Shown here: positions 13,473-64,000 of the stretch, in pieces
Layout: each line of letters opens with the position of its first letter
How positions within the stretch are numbered: the stretch's first letter is position 1
Source: Flaccisagitta enflata
Taxonomy: Eukaryota > Chaetognatha > Sagittoidea > Aphragmophora
Length of the DNA: 64,000 nt
NCBI GenBank assembly: GCA_965153355.1
Contig: OZ231126.1
Span: 66,774,001 to 66,838,000, forward strand
Reading direction: 5' to 3'
Program-made: the position numbers and the translations under genes
The notes under the pieces: generated by a model
The model's database searches: none
Seen by the model: the letters and a program-made list of their open reading frames with translations, nothing else
Told to the model about the DNA's origin: nothing

Positions 13473-13743
13473 AACAAGGCCAAGTAGGCCAACGATGCGT
13501 CGTCTTTGAATGAATGTTTTTTAATGGCTGAATGTTTTTTATGAATGACTGTTTTTTTATGAATGAATGTTTTTTCATGAATGAATGTCATTTATGAATG
13601 ATTGTAATTTATGAATAGGTTGAATTTCTGTTGAAAAAAAGGATGATTTTGATGTTTTTAATGAATGCGTTACAGACCAACAAACAGAACGACCGACCAA
13701 CGGACACAGCCTATTATAGAGATGCGAGGAAGCATCTAAAAAG
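13473..13743 (+). mobile_element. AACAAGG SINE-like repeat, GATGCG subfamily
   Basis: Starts AACAAGGCCAAGTAGGCCAA and ends ATAGAGATGCGAGGAAGCAT then CTAAAAAG. The middle is a diverged ATGAATGAATGTTTTT array. The terminal hairpin uses GATGCG/GCATC in place of GTCGCG/CGCGAC. Confidence 0.6.
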
Positions 13744-13907
13744 AAGAAAAACACGATGACAAATAAAGAGAAATATGAACAAGGACAGGCAATTGCCATA
13801 TGCGGACAGAGCGTCATCATGGCCATTGAGCTTTTCCAACAAATAAGTTATCTTTGGACAGTTGCATTGGTTTTAAGACACAAACAAACATAGACACACA
13901 CACAGAC

Positions 13908-14067
<160 letters not shown>

Positions 14068-14216
14068 ACGCAAACACGCAAACACTCACAAAAAAAGAGA
14101 CAAAATGGCGGAGAAATGGCTGAGCCAAAGAGGAAAAAAAATTTCATCTCTCTTCCTCAAAACTGAGATTGACATTTGGGAATGACAGCACGGCTTCTCC
14201 CTTCAAGTCTTTCTCT

Positions 14217-14400
<184 letters not shown>

Positions 14401-14650
14401 CTTGGCGTCCGTTCATTCATTTTTTTCCTTAAAAAAACTCAGATATGTGAAGAGAAGAGAGGCAGACGTTGAGAGGAAAGTAATGCATGAATGAAAGTAA
14501 AGAAAATGAAGAATATATAAAAAAAACACTGGAATATGGCTTCAGCTGTGGACTTCGAGGCTTTTTCTTGGCCGTGAATTCGAGGATATTTTTGTCAATC
14601 GTCTTCGGCTAAGACAGTTTTTCATTGAAGACAACAACAGCAACTACAAC

Positions 14651-14840
14651 ACCACCACCACCACCACCACCACCACCACCACCAAACCACCACCACCACC
14701 ACCACCACCACCACCACCACCACCACCACCACCAACAACAACAACAACGTAAACAACAACAACAACAACAACAACAACCACAACAACAACAACAACAACA
14801 ACAACAATAGAATCAACCACAAGCACAACAACAACAGCAA
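14651..14840. repeat. (CCA)n then (CAA)n tract
   Basis: CCA to ~14,733, then CAA with ACAACGTAAACAAC breaks. Confidence 0.9.
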
Positions 14841-15132
14841 CAAGAACTTCGTTATTTAAAATCAATTAACCGAACAAAACAGGTAGATGAAAGTAAACGG
14901 ATATCATTACATTATTTATATGTATCAAAACTATCATGGAAACTTTGCAAATATCCCTTTGTTAACTGATATTGCTTCTCATTTTTTCTCTCAATCTTTT
15001 TGCCTTGCACTTCTTTTCCCCCCATTTTCTCTTCCAATCTATTCAAAAGATTATAATAGTCGCAAAAGAGTTAGATGGTCAGCGGAACCCGTTACCCCTA
15101 TATGAGTGTATGTGGGTGTGAGGTGGTTAGTG

Positions 15133-15818
15133 GGGCAGCGGCCCTGAAGGGGCCGATGACCTATGCTGATTTCATTTGAGCCTGGAGGCTGGGATTTGAG
15201 CCTGGAGGCTGGGATTTGAGCTTCGATGCTGGGATTTGAGCTTTGAGGCTTAGATTTGAACTTCGATGCTGGGATTTGAGCTTTGAAGCTTAGATTTGAG
15301 CCTCAAGACTGGGATTTGGGCCTCGAGACTAGGATGTGGGCCTCGAGGCTAGGATTTGGGCCTCGACCCTAGGATGTGGGCCTCGAGGCCTGGATTTGAG
15401 CTTTGAGGCTGGGATTTGAGCCTCGAGGCTGGGATTTGAGCCTCGTGGCAAGGATTTGAGCTTTGAGGCTGGGATTTGAGCTTTGAGGCTGGGATTTGAG
15501 CTTCAGGGCTGGGATTTGAGCTTTGTGGCTGGGATTTGAGCTTTGAGGCTGGGATTTGAGCTTCAAGGCCGGGATTTGAGCTTTGAGGCTGAAATTTGAG
15601 TCTCGTGGCTGGAATTGGAGCCTCGAGGCTGGGATTGGAGCCTTGAGGCTGGGATTTGAGCCTCGAGGCTAGGATTTGAGCTGCGAGGCTGGGATTTGAG
15701 CCTCGAGGCTAGGAATGAGCCTTGAGAGGGGGGTACGAAGAAGAAGAAGGAGGAGAAGAAGGAGAAATTTCTGCATATGTGAAAGCATAGGTCATTGGCC
15801 CCTTCAGGGCCGCTGCCC
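15133..15818. mobile_element. Fold-back element (GGGCAGCGGCCCC family) with 20-bp GGGATTTGAGC core
   Basis: The inverted ends GGGCAGCGGCCCTGAAGGGG then CCGATGACCTATGCT match over ~36 bases. The core is ~27 copies of a 20-bp unit (GGGATTTGAGCTTTGAGGCT), then a GAAGAAGGAGAA purine tail. An ~80-base leader ATAGTCGCAAAAG...GGTGGTTAG precedes it, as in three other copies. Confidence 0.8.
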
Positions 15819-15957
15819 AAAAAAGGAAAAGAATAATTCTGGCGAATATGAAAAATACTTTATTGCTCTCGCTCTCGTTCCCAGTCGGTCTGTCTTCGCC
15901 TGTCTCTGTCTGTCTCTATCTGTCTGTCTCTGTCTGTCTCTCTCGGTCTGTCGTCTG

Positions 15958-16034
<77 letters not shown>

Positions 16035-16161
16035 CTCGTTTTGTTTACTGTTTGTCCATTGAAGCAATAAAACTGCTTGGCGTATGACAACTGATGGATG
16101 GATGGATATGCCAGGATGGAGGAATGTGAATGAGGAAAAAAGGAAAAGAATAGTTAGCAGC

Positions 16162-16414
<253 letters not shown>

Positions 16415-16835
16415 CGTCTGCGTGTCCATCAAGGAACATCATTTAGGTCTGAGTGATTGATCGTCGCTGTCAGCGAAGGGATTACGTCACACAAAGTCTT
16501 ACTGGCAAAAGAGAAGAAGAAGAAGAAGAAGAAGAAGAAGGAAAAAAGAAAGAAGACTGATGGCTGAATCCCGGGGTTTTTTAAACGGGAGAGTTAAATA
16601 CGGGCTTGTGAGAAGACACTTTTCGATGTTCATGTATGTAAGGAATTCATCAGAGAGAAGCGAAAGAATCAATGCACACTTCAATCCCACTCCAACGAAC
16701 AAGGGACACAGAATTAGCATCTAGCATTAGTTATAGGAGGATTTTGTGTAAAAAGCGAGTCCGTTGGAGCGGGCTTTGATTTTAGTGGCAAGCTCGAGCA
16801 AAACTCGATTCATAATGGCTGCAACTAGCTTTGCT

Positions 16836-17012
16836 ATGGTATAATAAGCTATGGTTAAATAAGCTATGGTTTTATAAGCTATTGTTTAATAAGCTATGGT
16901 TTGATAAGCTATGGTTTAATAAACTATGGTTTAATAAGCTATGGTTTAATAAGGTATGGTTTAATAAGGTATGGTTTAATAAGCTATGGTTTAATAAGCT
17001 ATGGTTTAATAA
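16836..17012. repeat. 15-bp GCTATGGTTTAATAA minisatellite
   Basis: About 12 tandem copies. The 15-base period gives the NKLWF pentapeptide frame on one strand and SLLNH on the other; neither is a gene. Confidence 0.85.
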
Positions 17013-17228
17013 GCCACTTCCGCCTCTTAAAAGAAACAAGGTCATGAAATGTCTAATGGGCAGGGTTATGGTGTGTGGGCAGGGCTTGTGTGTGTGGACA
17101 GGGCTAGTGTGTGTGGGCAGGGATAGTATGTGTATTGGCGAGGTTGATGGTAAACTCAAGGGCAATATGTGGTCAGCGATACCCGTTGCCCTGCTTTGCG
17201 TGGTTGTAAATTGGAATGAGAGGAAGCA

Positions 17229-17579
17229 GGGCAGCGGCCCCGAAGGGGGCAAAGTCCTGTAGAATACAGGGGGACTTTTGTTTGTCCGTTTGTCCGTCCG
17301 CCCGTCCGTCAGTCCCCCAGGCCCTCTCTGCCCTCTCAGGCCTGAAATCTACCCTCTCAGGCCTGAAATCTGCCCTCTCAGGCCTTGAATCTGCGAGGGC
17401 GGATTTAAGGCCTGAGAGGACAGGTTTCAGGCTTGAGAAGGCAGATTTCAGGCCTGAGAGGGCAGATTCACGGCCTGAGAGGGCAGATTTCAGGCCTGAG
17501 AGGGCCTGGGGGGACTAAAAAACGGACAAATGGACGAACAAAAGTCCCCCTGTATTCTATAGGAATGGGGCCACTGCCC
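17229..17579. mobile_element. Fold-back element (GGGCAGCGGCCCC family) with palindromic 23-bp repeat core
   Basis: Ends GGGCAGCGGCCCC / GGGGCCACTGCCC. Arms share TAGAATACAGGGGGACTTTT and TTTGTCCG. The core has about three CTCTCAGGCCTGAAATCTGC units on the left facing about five reverse-complement units on the right, so even the minisatellite is arranged head to head. Confidence 0.75.
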
Positions 17580-17925
17580 AAAAAGACTCTGATAGTGCTA
17601 CAGATAATACTTCAATCATACTTAATGATTCGCTTTGCTGGGCTAGGGGGGGGGGGGGCGCATAAGGAGTTTGGATATACCAGAGGAAAATTTGACCCAA
17701 CGACCACCAAATCACCCCAAATGAAACCTTAATCACCACCTCGGACACACAAAAACGACCAACCTCCAAAATCCCCCCCCCCCCCCCCCTCTCGTTCCAT
17801 CACACTCAAATCTGCGTTTGCTTTTCGATCCCTGTCAAGGCACAACTGAATAGATTAATGATATAGCAAAACTTGAATTCATCCTCGGTTTCTTGATGCG
17901 ACCTTCCATCTCGATAATAGGCTGT

Positions 17926-18175
17926 GTCCGTTGGTCGGTCGGTCGGTCGGTCGGTCGGTTGGTCGGTCGGTTGGTCAGTTGGTCGGTCGGTCAGTCGGTC
18001 GGTAACGCATTCATAAATGTCCTTCATTCATTCATTCCTTCATTCATTCCTTCATTTATTCATTCATTCATTCATTCATTCATTCATTCATTCATTCATT
18101 CATTCATTCATTCATTCATTCATTCATTCATTCATTCATTCATTCAATTTTTCAATCATTCATTCATTCATTCAC
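17926..18175. repeat. (GGTC)n then (ATTC)n tetranucleotide tracts
   Basis: GGTC/GGTT/CAGT repeats at 17,926-18,003, then ATTC repeats at 18,023-18,173. Confidence 0.9.
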
Positions 18176-18433
18176 CAACAACATTCATTTATAAAAAAAA
18201 CCCGTTCGATCACTAAAAAAATGTTCATTCATATGTTCTCAGCCGGCAAGGCGAACCTATTGTGTTTGCCATTTCTTAGACTTCTTTCTTTTTTTGCGGC
18301 ACGTTATATAATAACGCAATAACGTGAAATTAGAACAGTCGTTGATGTCAGCAGATAATAGTCGCAAAAGCGTCAGATGGTCACCGGTACCCGATGCCCC
18401 TAAGTTAGTGTATGTTAGATGTGGAGGTGAGAG

Positions 18434-19440
18434 GGGCAGCGGCCCTATGCTGGGCTGGACATTGAGGCTGGGATTGGAGCCTCCAAGCTGGGATTGGAGC
18501 TTTGAGGCTTTGGTTTGAACTTTGGTTCTAGGATTGGTGCTTTGAGGCTCGGATTGGAGCCTCGTGTCTTGGATTAGAGCTATGGGGCTGAATTTGGAGC
18601 CTTGCGGCGGGGAAAGACGCCTTGAGACTGGGATTAGGGTCTCAAGGCTATGATTAGGGTGTTGAATCCAGGAGGGGGGGACAGAGAAGAATTTGAATTT
18701 GATTTACTGTCCAAATAAGCGATAACACTTATGTACAATGACAAGGACGTGACATAGGTCACAGTATTTCTATAAATAGGCAATAGTGCTACATCTAGAT
18801 ATAGGAAGTTAGTTAAATAGGTCCGAATTGAAGAAGAAGAAGAAGAAGAAGAAGAAGAAGAAGAAGAAGAAGAAGAAGAAGAAGAAGAAGAAGAAGAAGA
18901 AGAAGAAGAAAAAGAAGAGGAAGAAGAAGGAGAAGCACCATGCATTCTGGCAACCGCCATGACGATTTTTAGGTAACTGTAGGTTTCTTTTTAGATTGGA
19001 ACAGTCCACAGGTACAGCACCCAATATCCAACCATTAAAAGATATTTCATTTGGCATTCTTTGAAAAAGATCGCTTTTTGTCAAAAATGTATTGCATATG
19101 CAAAGTATGTTGCATATGCAACACATGTACCTTGCATTTGCAACACATTTACATTGCATATGCAACATTTGTTGCATTTGCAACTCATTTTTTACAAAAA
19201 AAAAACACGATCTTTTACAAAAAGTGCCCAACGAAATATTTTTTGATGTTTGGTTGTTGATTGCTGCACCTGTGGCCTGTACCAATCTAAGGACAAACCT
19301 ACAATTACGGTCGCCAGATTGAATGGTGGAAGAAGAAGAAGAAGGAGAAGACAATCTTCCATATCTGTGAAAGCAAAGGTCATCCGCCTCTTTGGGTCAT
19401 CGGCCCCTTTGGGTCATCGGCCTCTTTGGGGCCGCTGCCC
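18434..19440. mobile_element. Fold-back element (GGGCAGCGGCCCC family) with (GAA)n and nested palindrome
   Basis: Begins GGGCAGCGGCCC after the ATAGTCGCAAAAGCGTC leader and ends GGGGCCGCTGCCC followed by AAAAA. The core is a degenerate GGGATTGGAGC minisatellite, a GAA tract (18,832-18,920), and a separate ~345-bp palindrome. The right terminus is itself triplicated (TTTGGGTCATCGGCC). Confidence 0.7.
18960..19315. repeat. ~350-bp palindrome with TTGCATATGCAA core repeats
   Basis: The arms TAACTGTAGGTTTC, TTAGATTGGAACAG and CACAGGTACAGCA are mirrored by TAATTGTAGGTTTG, TTAGATTGGTACAG and CACAGGTGCAGCA on the other strand. The centre is about six tandem TTGCATATGCAACA units, each itself palindromic. 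No reading frame. Confidence 0.75.
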
Positions 19441-19575
19441 AAAAACCGGCGCATCTTGTCATCCTCCTTCGTCTTTTCACGTTAGCGATGTCACATCCGA
19501 GTTGACAACGAACTGACAACTCGATTGACATTGTCACCAACGGATGTTAGCGTTCTTCGTGAGAGAGGAGTGCGA

Positions 19576-20042
<467 letters not shown>

Positions 20043-20154
20043 GTTCCCTTTCCTCTATAGAAATGATGTTATTGGCAATTTGAGAAATATTGTTTCCTGT
20101 CATCCAGGGACTCAGTTCTTAGAGCAAAGATTCGAGATGTTGGAGAAAGACGAG

Positions 20155-20555
20155 AATGAAGAAGAGGGAAGGGAGGAGGAAGAAAGGGGGAGGGGGGAGG
20201 AAGAAAGGGAGAGGAGGGGAGGAAGAAGAGGGAAGGGAGGAGGAAGAAAGGGGGAGGGGGAGGAAGAAAGGGGGAGGGAGGAGGAAGAAAGGGGGAGGAG
20301 GAGGAAGAAGAGGGAAGAGAGGAGGAAGAAAGGGGGAGGGGGAGAAAGAAAGGGGGAGGGGGAAGGAAGAAAGGGGGAGGGGGAGGAAGAAGAGGGAAGG
20401 GAGTAGGAAGAAAGGGGGAGGGGGGAGGAAGAAAGGGGGAGGGGGGAGGAAGAAAGGGGGAGGGGGGAGGAAGAGGAGGGAAGGGAGGAGGAAGAAAGGG
20501 GGAGGGGGAAAGAAGAAGAGGGAAGGGAGGAGGAAGAAAGGGGGGAGGGGTGAGA
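20155..20555. repeat. Purine minisatellite GGAGGAAGAAAGGGGG
   Basis: ~400 bases almost purely purine on the plus strand, in units of 21-27 bases (AGGGGGAGGAAGAAAGGGGG). It has mirror symmetry suited to triplex formation. Frames on both strands are artefacts. Confidence 0.85.
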
Positions 20556-20861
20556 TCGTTTAACGTCGGATGATGAATCGGGGCTTCAGGTAGGGGGGGG
20601 GGGGAAGCGTATGATAAGACACTTCCTTTTGAGGCCGCTGCCTCCAAAAAGAACATACACAATAGGAGAAATAAAGGAAATGAAAAGAAAGAGAAAATAA
20701 AAAGACCCGAAAGAATATGAAAGAAAGTGAAGGAACTTTAGCCTTAGGCGGAATTCCTTGGAGGGTAGATTACAAAAAGAATCATTAGAAAATACGCGAT
20801 CTTTTACTGCGCGCTTGAAAGTCCCGCGACACATAAATCACCGTGTCGCACTTGGAGCGTC

Positions 20862-21372
20862 ACTTCTTTTAGTTGTCAGTCCGTCACTTCTTTTAGTTGT
20901 CACTTGTCAGTCCGTCACTTTAAAGTCTTTATTTAGTAGTTAGTCCGTCACTTCCTTCGATTGTCACTTGTCAGTTCTTCATTTCTTTTAGTTGTTAGTC
21001 CCTCACTTCATTGAGGTGTCAGTCCGTCACTTCTTTTGGTTGTCAGTCCGTCACTTCTATTAGTTGTCAGTCTGTCACTGCTTTTCATTGTCAGTCCGCC
21101 ACTTTTTTCAGTAGTCAGTCCGTCACTTCTTTTAGTTGTTAGTCCATCACTTCTTTTCATTGTCAGTCTATCACTTTTTTCAGTAGTCAGTCCGTCACTT
21201 CTTATAGTTGTCAGTCTGTCACTTCTTTTAGTTGTCAGTCTGTCACTTCTTTTAGTTGACAGTCTGTCACTTCTTTTAGCTGTCAGTCTGTCACTTCTTT
21301 AAGCTGTCAGTCTGTCACTTCTTTTAGTTGTCAGGCAGTCACTACTTTTGGTTGTTAGTCTGTCATCTCTTA
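20862..21372. repeat. 24-bp GTCAGTCCGTCACTTC minisatellite
   Basis: About 20 copies of GTCAGTCTGTCACTTCTTTT followed by AGTT, with variants. Not coding. Confidence 0.85.
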
Positions 21373-21766
21373 TAGTTGGCTGACCTTCTGTCGCGCTGAG
21401 ACAGTCAATCCTTTTGTGTCATCCTTTATGTCCGCCTGGTATATGTTTCTTCTTTCTTTAAGTCTGTAAGTCCATACATCCCGGCTGCTCCTACTTTGCC
21501 TAAAGAGAAGAAATCGCAAAAAGTATGAAAGAGTAATAACTAGAAGATAGATTAAAGAAGGAATATCCTAGTAACAAACTGCAGAAAGTAGAAGAAGTAA
21601 ACAAACTTAACAAGGAAGAAAATATATGCAGGTACAAAGTGAAAAAGGGAGGCGTCAGGTGGAAAACGCGTGGATATGGCAACGACGTTGTTGCTCATGG
21701 AAGTCATTAATGGGTCGTTATGCGCGCTCTCTATCGCTTGTTCATTTGTTTCAAGCATCAAACGAA

Positions 21767-21929
<163 letters not shown>

Positions 21930-21989
21930 TGCAAAAATGTGAGCAACAACTTCAAAGTGATGGTGACAGACGCTGATGGTGGTTGAGTG

Positions 21990-22850
21990 ACGGGGAAGTA
22001 GCGTGGGAGTGGTGGTGGTGGAGTAGTGGGAGTGGTAGTGGTGGTGATGGAGTAGTGGGAGTGGGAGTGGTGGTGACGGAGCAGTGGAAGTGGGAGTGTT
22101 GGTGGTGGAGCAGTGGAAGTGGGAGTGTTGGTGGTGGATAGTGGAAGTGGGAGTGTGGGAGTGGGAGTGGTGGTGGTGGAGTAGTGGGAGTGGTGGTGGT
22201 GGAGTAGTGGAAGTGGGAGTGGTGGTGGTTGAATAGTGGGAGTGGGAGTGGTGGTGGTGGAGTAGTGGGAGTGGGAGTGGTGGTGGTAGAGTGGTAACGG
22301 AGTTGGAGTGGTGGTGGTGGAGTAGTGGAAGTGGGAGTGGTGGTGGTGGAGTGATGGGAGTGGGAGTGGTGGTGGTGGAGTGGTGACGGAGTGGGAGTGG
22401 TGGTGGTGGAGTGGTGAGGAAGTGAGGATGAGAGAGCAGTGGAGCGGTGGAGTTGCATTGGAGTGGTGGTGGACCGGCGTTGAGGTTGTGGCGGTTCAAG
22501 TTGCGACGGAAGAGTTGAGAAAGCGGTGGCGGGGTGACAGTGTGGAAGTGAAAGTGTGGAATGGCCGTGGCAGCGATCTGGTGGCGGGTGACAGTGTGGA
22601 ATGGCTGTGGCAGCAATGTGGTGGCGGGGTGACAGTGTGGAATGGCCGTGGCAGCGATGTGGTGGCGGGGTGACAGTGTAAAAGTGAGTGTGGAATGACC
22701 GTGGCAGCGATGTGGTGGCGGGGTGACAGTGTGGAAGCGATACTGTGGAATGGCCGTGGCAGCGATGGGGTGGCGGGGTGGCAGTGTGGAAGTGACAGTG
22801 TGGAATAGCCGTGGCAGCGATGTGGTGGTGGGGTGACAGTGTGGGTGTGG
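21990..22850. repeat. Two adjacent G-rich minisatellites
   Basis: 21,990-22,430: GTAGTGGGAGTGGGAGTGGT then GGTGGTGGA units. 22,550-22,850: GTGTGGAATGGCCGTGGCAG then CGATGTGGTGGCGGGGTGACA. The 301- and 435-codon His/Pro/Thr frames on the minus strand come from these arrays. Confidence 0.8.
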
Positions 22851-23316
22851 AAGCCACACCGTGGTGGCGGGTTGGCAGACTACCTATCGGTGGGGTAGTA
22901 GCTGTGTGCGATTATGGTAAAATCATATGTCGTTCTCTTTGCCGCAGCAGTAGCCTAGTGGTGGTGGTAATTGATGATGGCAGCAGTGTCACTATGACAG
23001 AGGTGGCGGATGAGGCGGAGGTGGAGGAGGTGGTAGAGGTGGAGGATGTGGTGGGGATGTGGTGGGATGGTGAAGATGGCGGTGGTGGCGGCCGCAGCAA
23101 CCGCGATGGGTTCAGCCGCAGCGATTGCTGTATCGGAAGCAGCTGACGCTGCGGCTGCAGCAGCTGCAGCAGCAACAGCAACGGCAGCGGCTTCATTGGC
23201 GGGTGATGTTTGAAACTGCGAAACGACGACTTGATTGATGGCTGCCTGTTGTGACTCGTGAGGCAAAGGCAAAGCGAGTGAGAGGAAAGTTAAAACGAAC
23301 ACAGACAACCCGGACG

Positions 23317-23957
<641 letters not shown>

Positions 23958-24044
23958 GAGTAATGACACTAGAAATTCTCAAACGACAGGCTAATAAAAT
24001 AGTGAGATCGATGTGTCAAAGACACAAACGATGGATACCACGTA

Positions 24045-24607
24045 CAGTAGATCTCGTCTAGACTTGAGGTAACGGGGGCAAGCATTGTGGAATGACAAAT
24101 GAAGGCAGGGGAGCGATATTTGGATCATAGACTACTCAAAGGATGCTTAATTCCCTATGATAGCTGGTTACCATGGAAACACATTTCCATGTTATCTCGC
24201 TGAAATATCAATATTTTGAGAGATTCTTTAAGGGAACATTGTTTAAAATCAAATTTGCTACAACTTTCCCACAGTAAGTTCAGTAAGAATGTTGCTCGTT
24301 TGGCCTTTGCTAGGGAGCATATCCAAGTGTGACAACCCCTAGCAACCGCTGAACAAGCTATATTCTTACAGAACATACTGTGGGAAAATTGTAATAATTT
24401 GATTTTGAAAAATATTCTCTCAAAAAATTTTTCAAAATATTATTATTTTAGCGAAAATAGATAGAAATGCGTTTCTATGGCGACCATTTATCATAGGCAA
24501 AAAAAACATCCTTTTATTAGTCTACATTTCAAATATCACTCCCCTGACTTCATTTATTTTTCTAAGATACTTGCCCTCGTTATCTCATGTCTAGACGAGA
24601 TCTACTG
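24045..24607. mobile_element. TA-flanked palindromic MITE, 563 bp
   Basis: Termini CAGTAGATCTCGTCTAGAC are perfectly inverted at both ends and continue into TGAGGTAACG / TGAGATAACG. TA flanks at 24043-24044 and 24608-24609. The arms share further inverted homology (GAGCGATATTTG with CAAATATCACTC; TTTCCATG with CTATGGCGACC-like sequence). It belongs to the same Tc1/mariner-type terminal family as 50,112-50,608. Confidence 0.8.
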
Positions 24608-24847
24608 TAAGTGAACTTCTTTTGTGGAATTGATGTTTTAACGTTGATAATCGGGGCTGCGTACCAAAAAAAGAAAAAGAAAAAAAAAAGATACAAAAAA
24701 ACAAAAAAACAAAAAACTTAACAAAACCGAGAGGCAGAGACAGAAAGGAGCAGAGTTAGGGAGAAAGCTGACAAGGATTCTCGTGAAAGATTTGTGAGGA
24801 GAGAAGGAAGAAAAAATGCAAATGAAGGCAATGAAGTATCCGAGGCA

Positions 24848-25349
<502 letters not shown>

Positions 25350-25381
25350 ACAGACACAGACACAAAAAAAAAAGCAGACAC

Positions 25382-25391
25382 NNNNNNNNNN
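25382..25391. other. Assembly gap (10 N)
   Basis: Ten Ns separate a ~500-base GA tract from the truncated copy-A exon. The gap size is probably nominal, since more than 100 bases of exon are missing. Order and orientation of the two flanks should be treated as provisional. Confidence 0.98.
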
Positions 25392-62850
<37,459 letters not shown>

Positions 62851-63179
62851 CTAGTAAGAATGTCGAAGAAACGTTTTGGTGCATATTTTCCACAGCGTGT
62901 GTATATTCATTAGTTTGTTATTAAGATATCCTTACGCCTCTTGCTGTCTAGTTTTCATAGCTATTTTGTTATTATGGTTTTATTGATGATAAACTAGTTA
63001 TGTAACCACTTGTTGGTCTCAACTCTGAGTGGCTTAATAGTGTTTACTAGTTTTGATCTATCCAAAGGAAAACTTGGCCGCTCAACTTGGGCCTACCAAG
63101 TTCAGGGACACAGTCACTTGATGACCTCCCACTCTTCTAGCTTGTAGTATATCATAACTGTCAGATACTCAGAGTGTAT

Positions 63180-64000
<821 letters not shown>

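Noticed and set aside
17641-17789. Poly-G (17,647) and poly-C (17,775) runs as a functional pair
   Set aside because: Short homopolymers ~120 bases apart; complementary but too simple to support a structure claim.

Overview
This is eukaryotic, almost certainly invertebrate-animal, DNA. It carries spliced genes with consensus GT-AG introns, a Kelch-like (BTB-BACK-Kelch) gene, a glutamine/methionine/proline-rich nuclear-protein gene, and a very high load of microsatellites, minisatellites and short non-autonomous transposons. Nothing looks bacterial: there are no operons, rRNA genes or CRISPR arrays. The species cannot be named from the sequence alone.

Layout. About 1-25 kb is nearly gene-free. 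It holds long (GA)n/(CT)n, (CA)n, (TTG)n and (CCA)n tracts, a ~163-bp satellite (3.56-5.85 kb), a large CCG/CGG inverted repeat (6.5-7.7 kb), several palindromic MITEs, and fold-back elements whose cores are private minisatellites. A 10-N assembly gap lies at 25,382-25,391. From 25.4 to 62.9 kb a minus-strand gene encodes a Q/M/P/S/T-rich protein with an LLKQLL (LxxLL) motif. I assembled exons at 62,185-62,850, 61,511-61,596, 59,831-60,058, 37,400-37,598, 36,618-36,806 and 35,913-36,353, all with compatible phases. The last three exons and ~8 kb of flanking intron occur twice (25.4-35.7 kb and 35.7-43.8 kb), as a tandem duplication or an assembly duplication. If both copies were spliced into one mRNA the frame would break, so only one set can be used.

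The plus-strand Kelch-like gene (44,001-53,186, 13 coding exons, ~771 codons) lies inside the ~22-kb intron of the minus-strand gene. Two transposon insertions hit it. A 1.76-kb hAT-type element with a perfect 8-bp target duplication splits the last coding exon. A ~500-bp TA-flanked MITE starts at position +4 of a 5' splice site, leaving GT but replacing the rest of the donor. A ~6-kb minisatellite based on CAATCAATCA follows the gene. The final kilobase is TG and GA microsatellite.

Most long open frames here are artefacts of tandem repeats (20-bp, 14-bp and dinucleotide units) and are not annotated as genes. The most notable material is the transposon ecology: several families whose exact insertion borders can be read, one insertion present in only one of the two duplicated copies, and fold-back elements each wrapping a different minisatellite.
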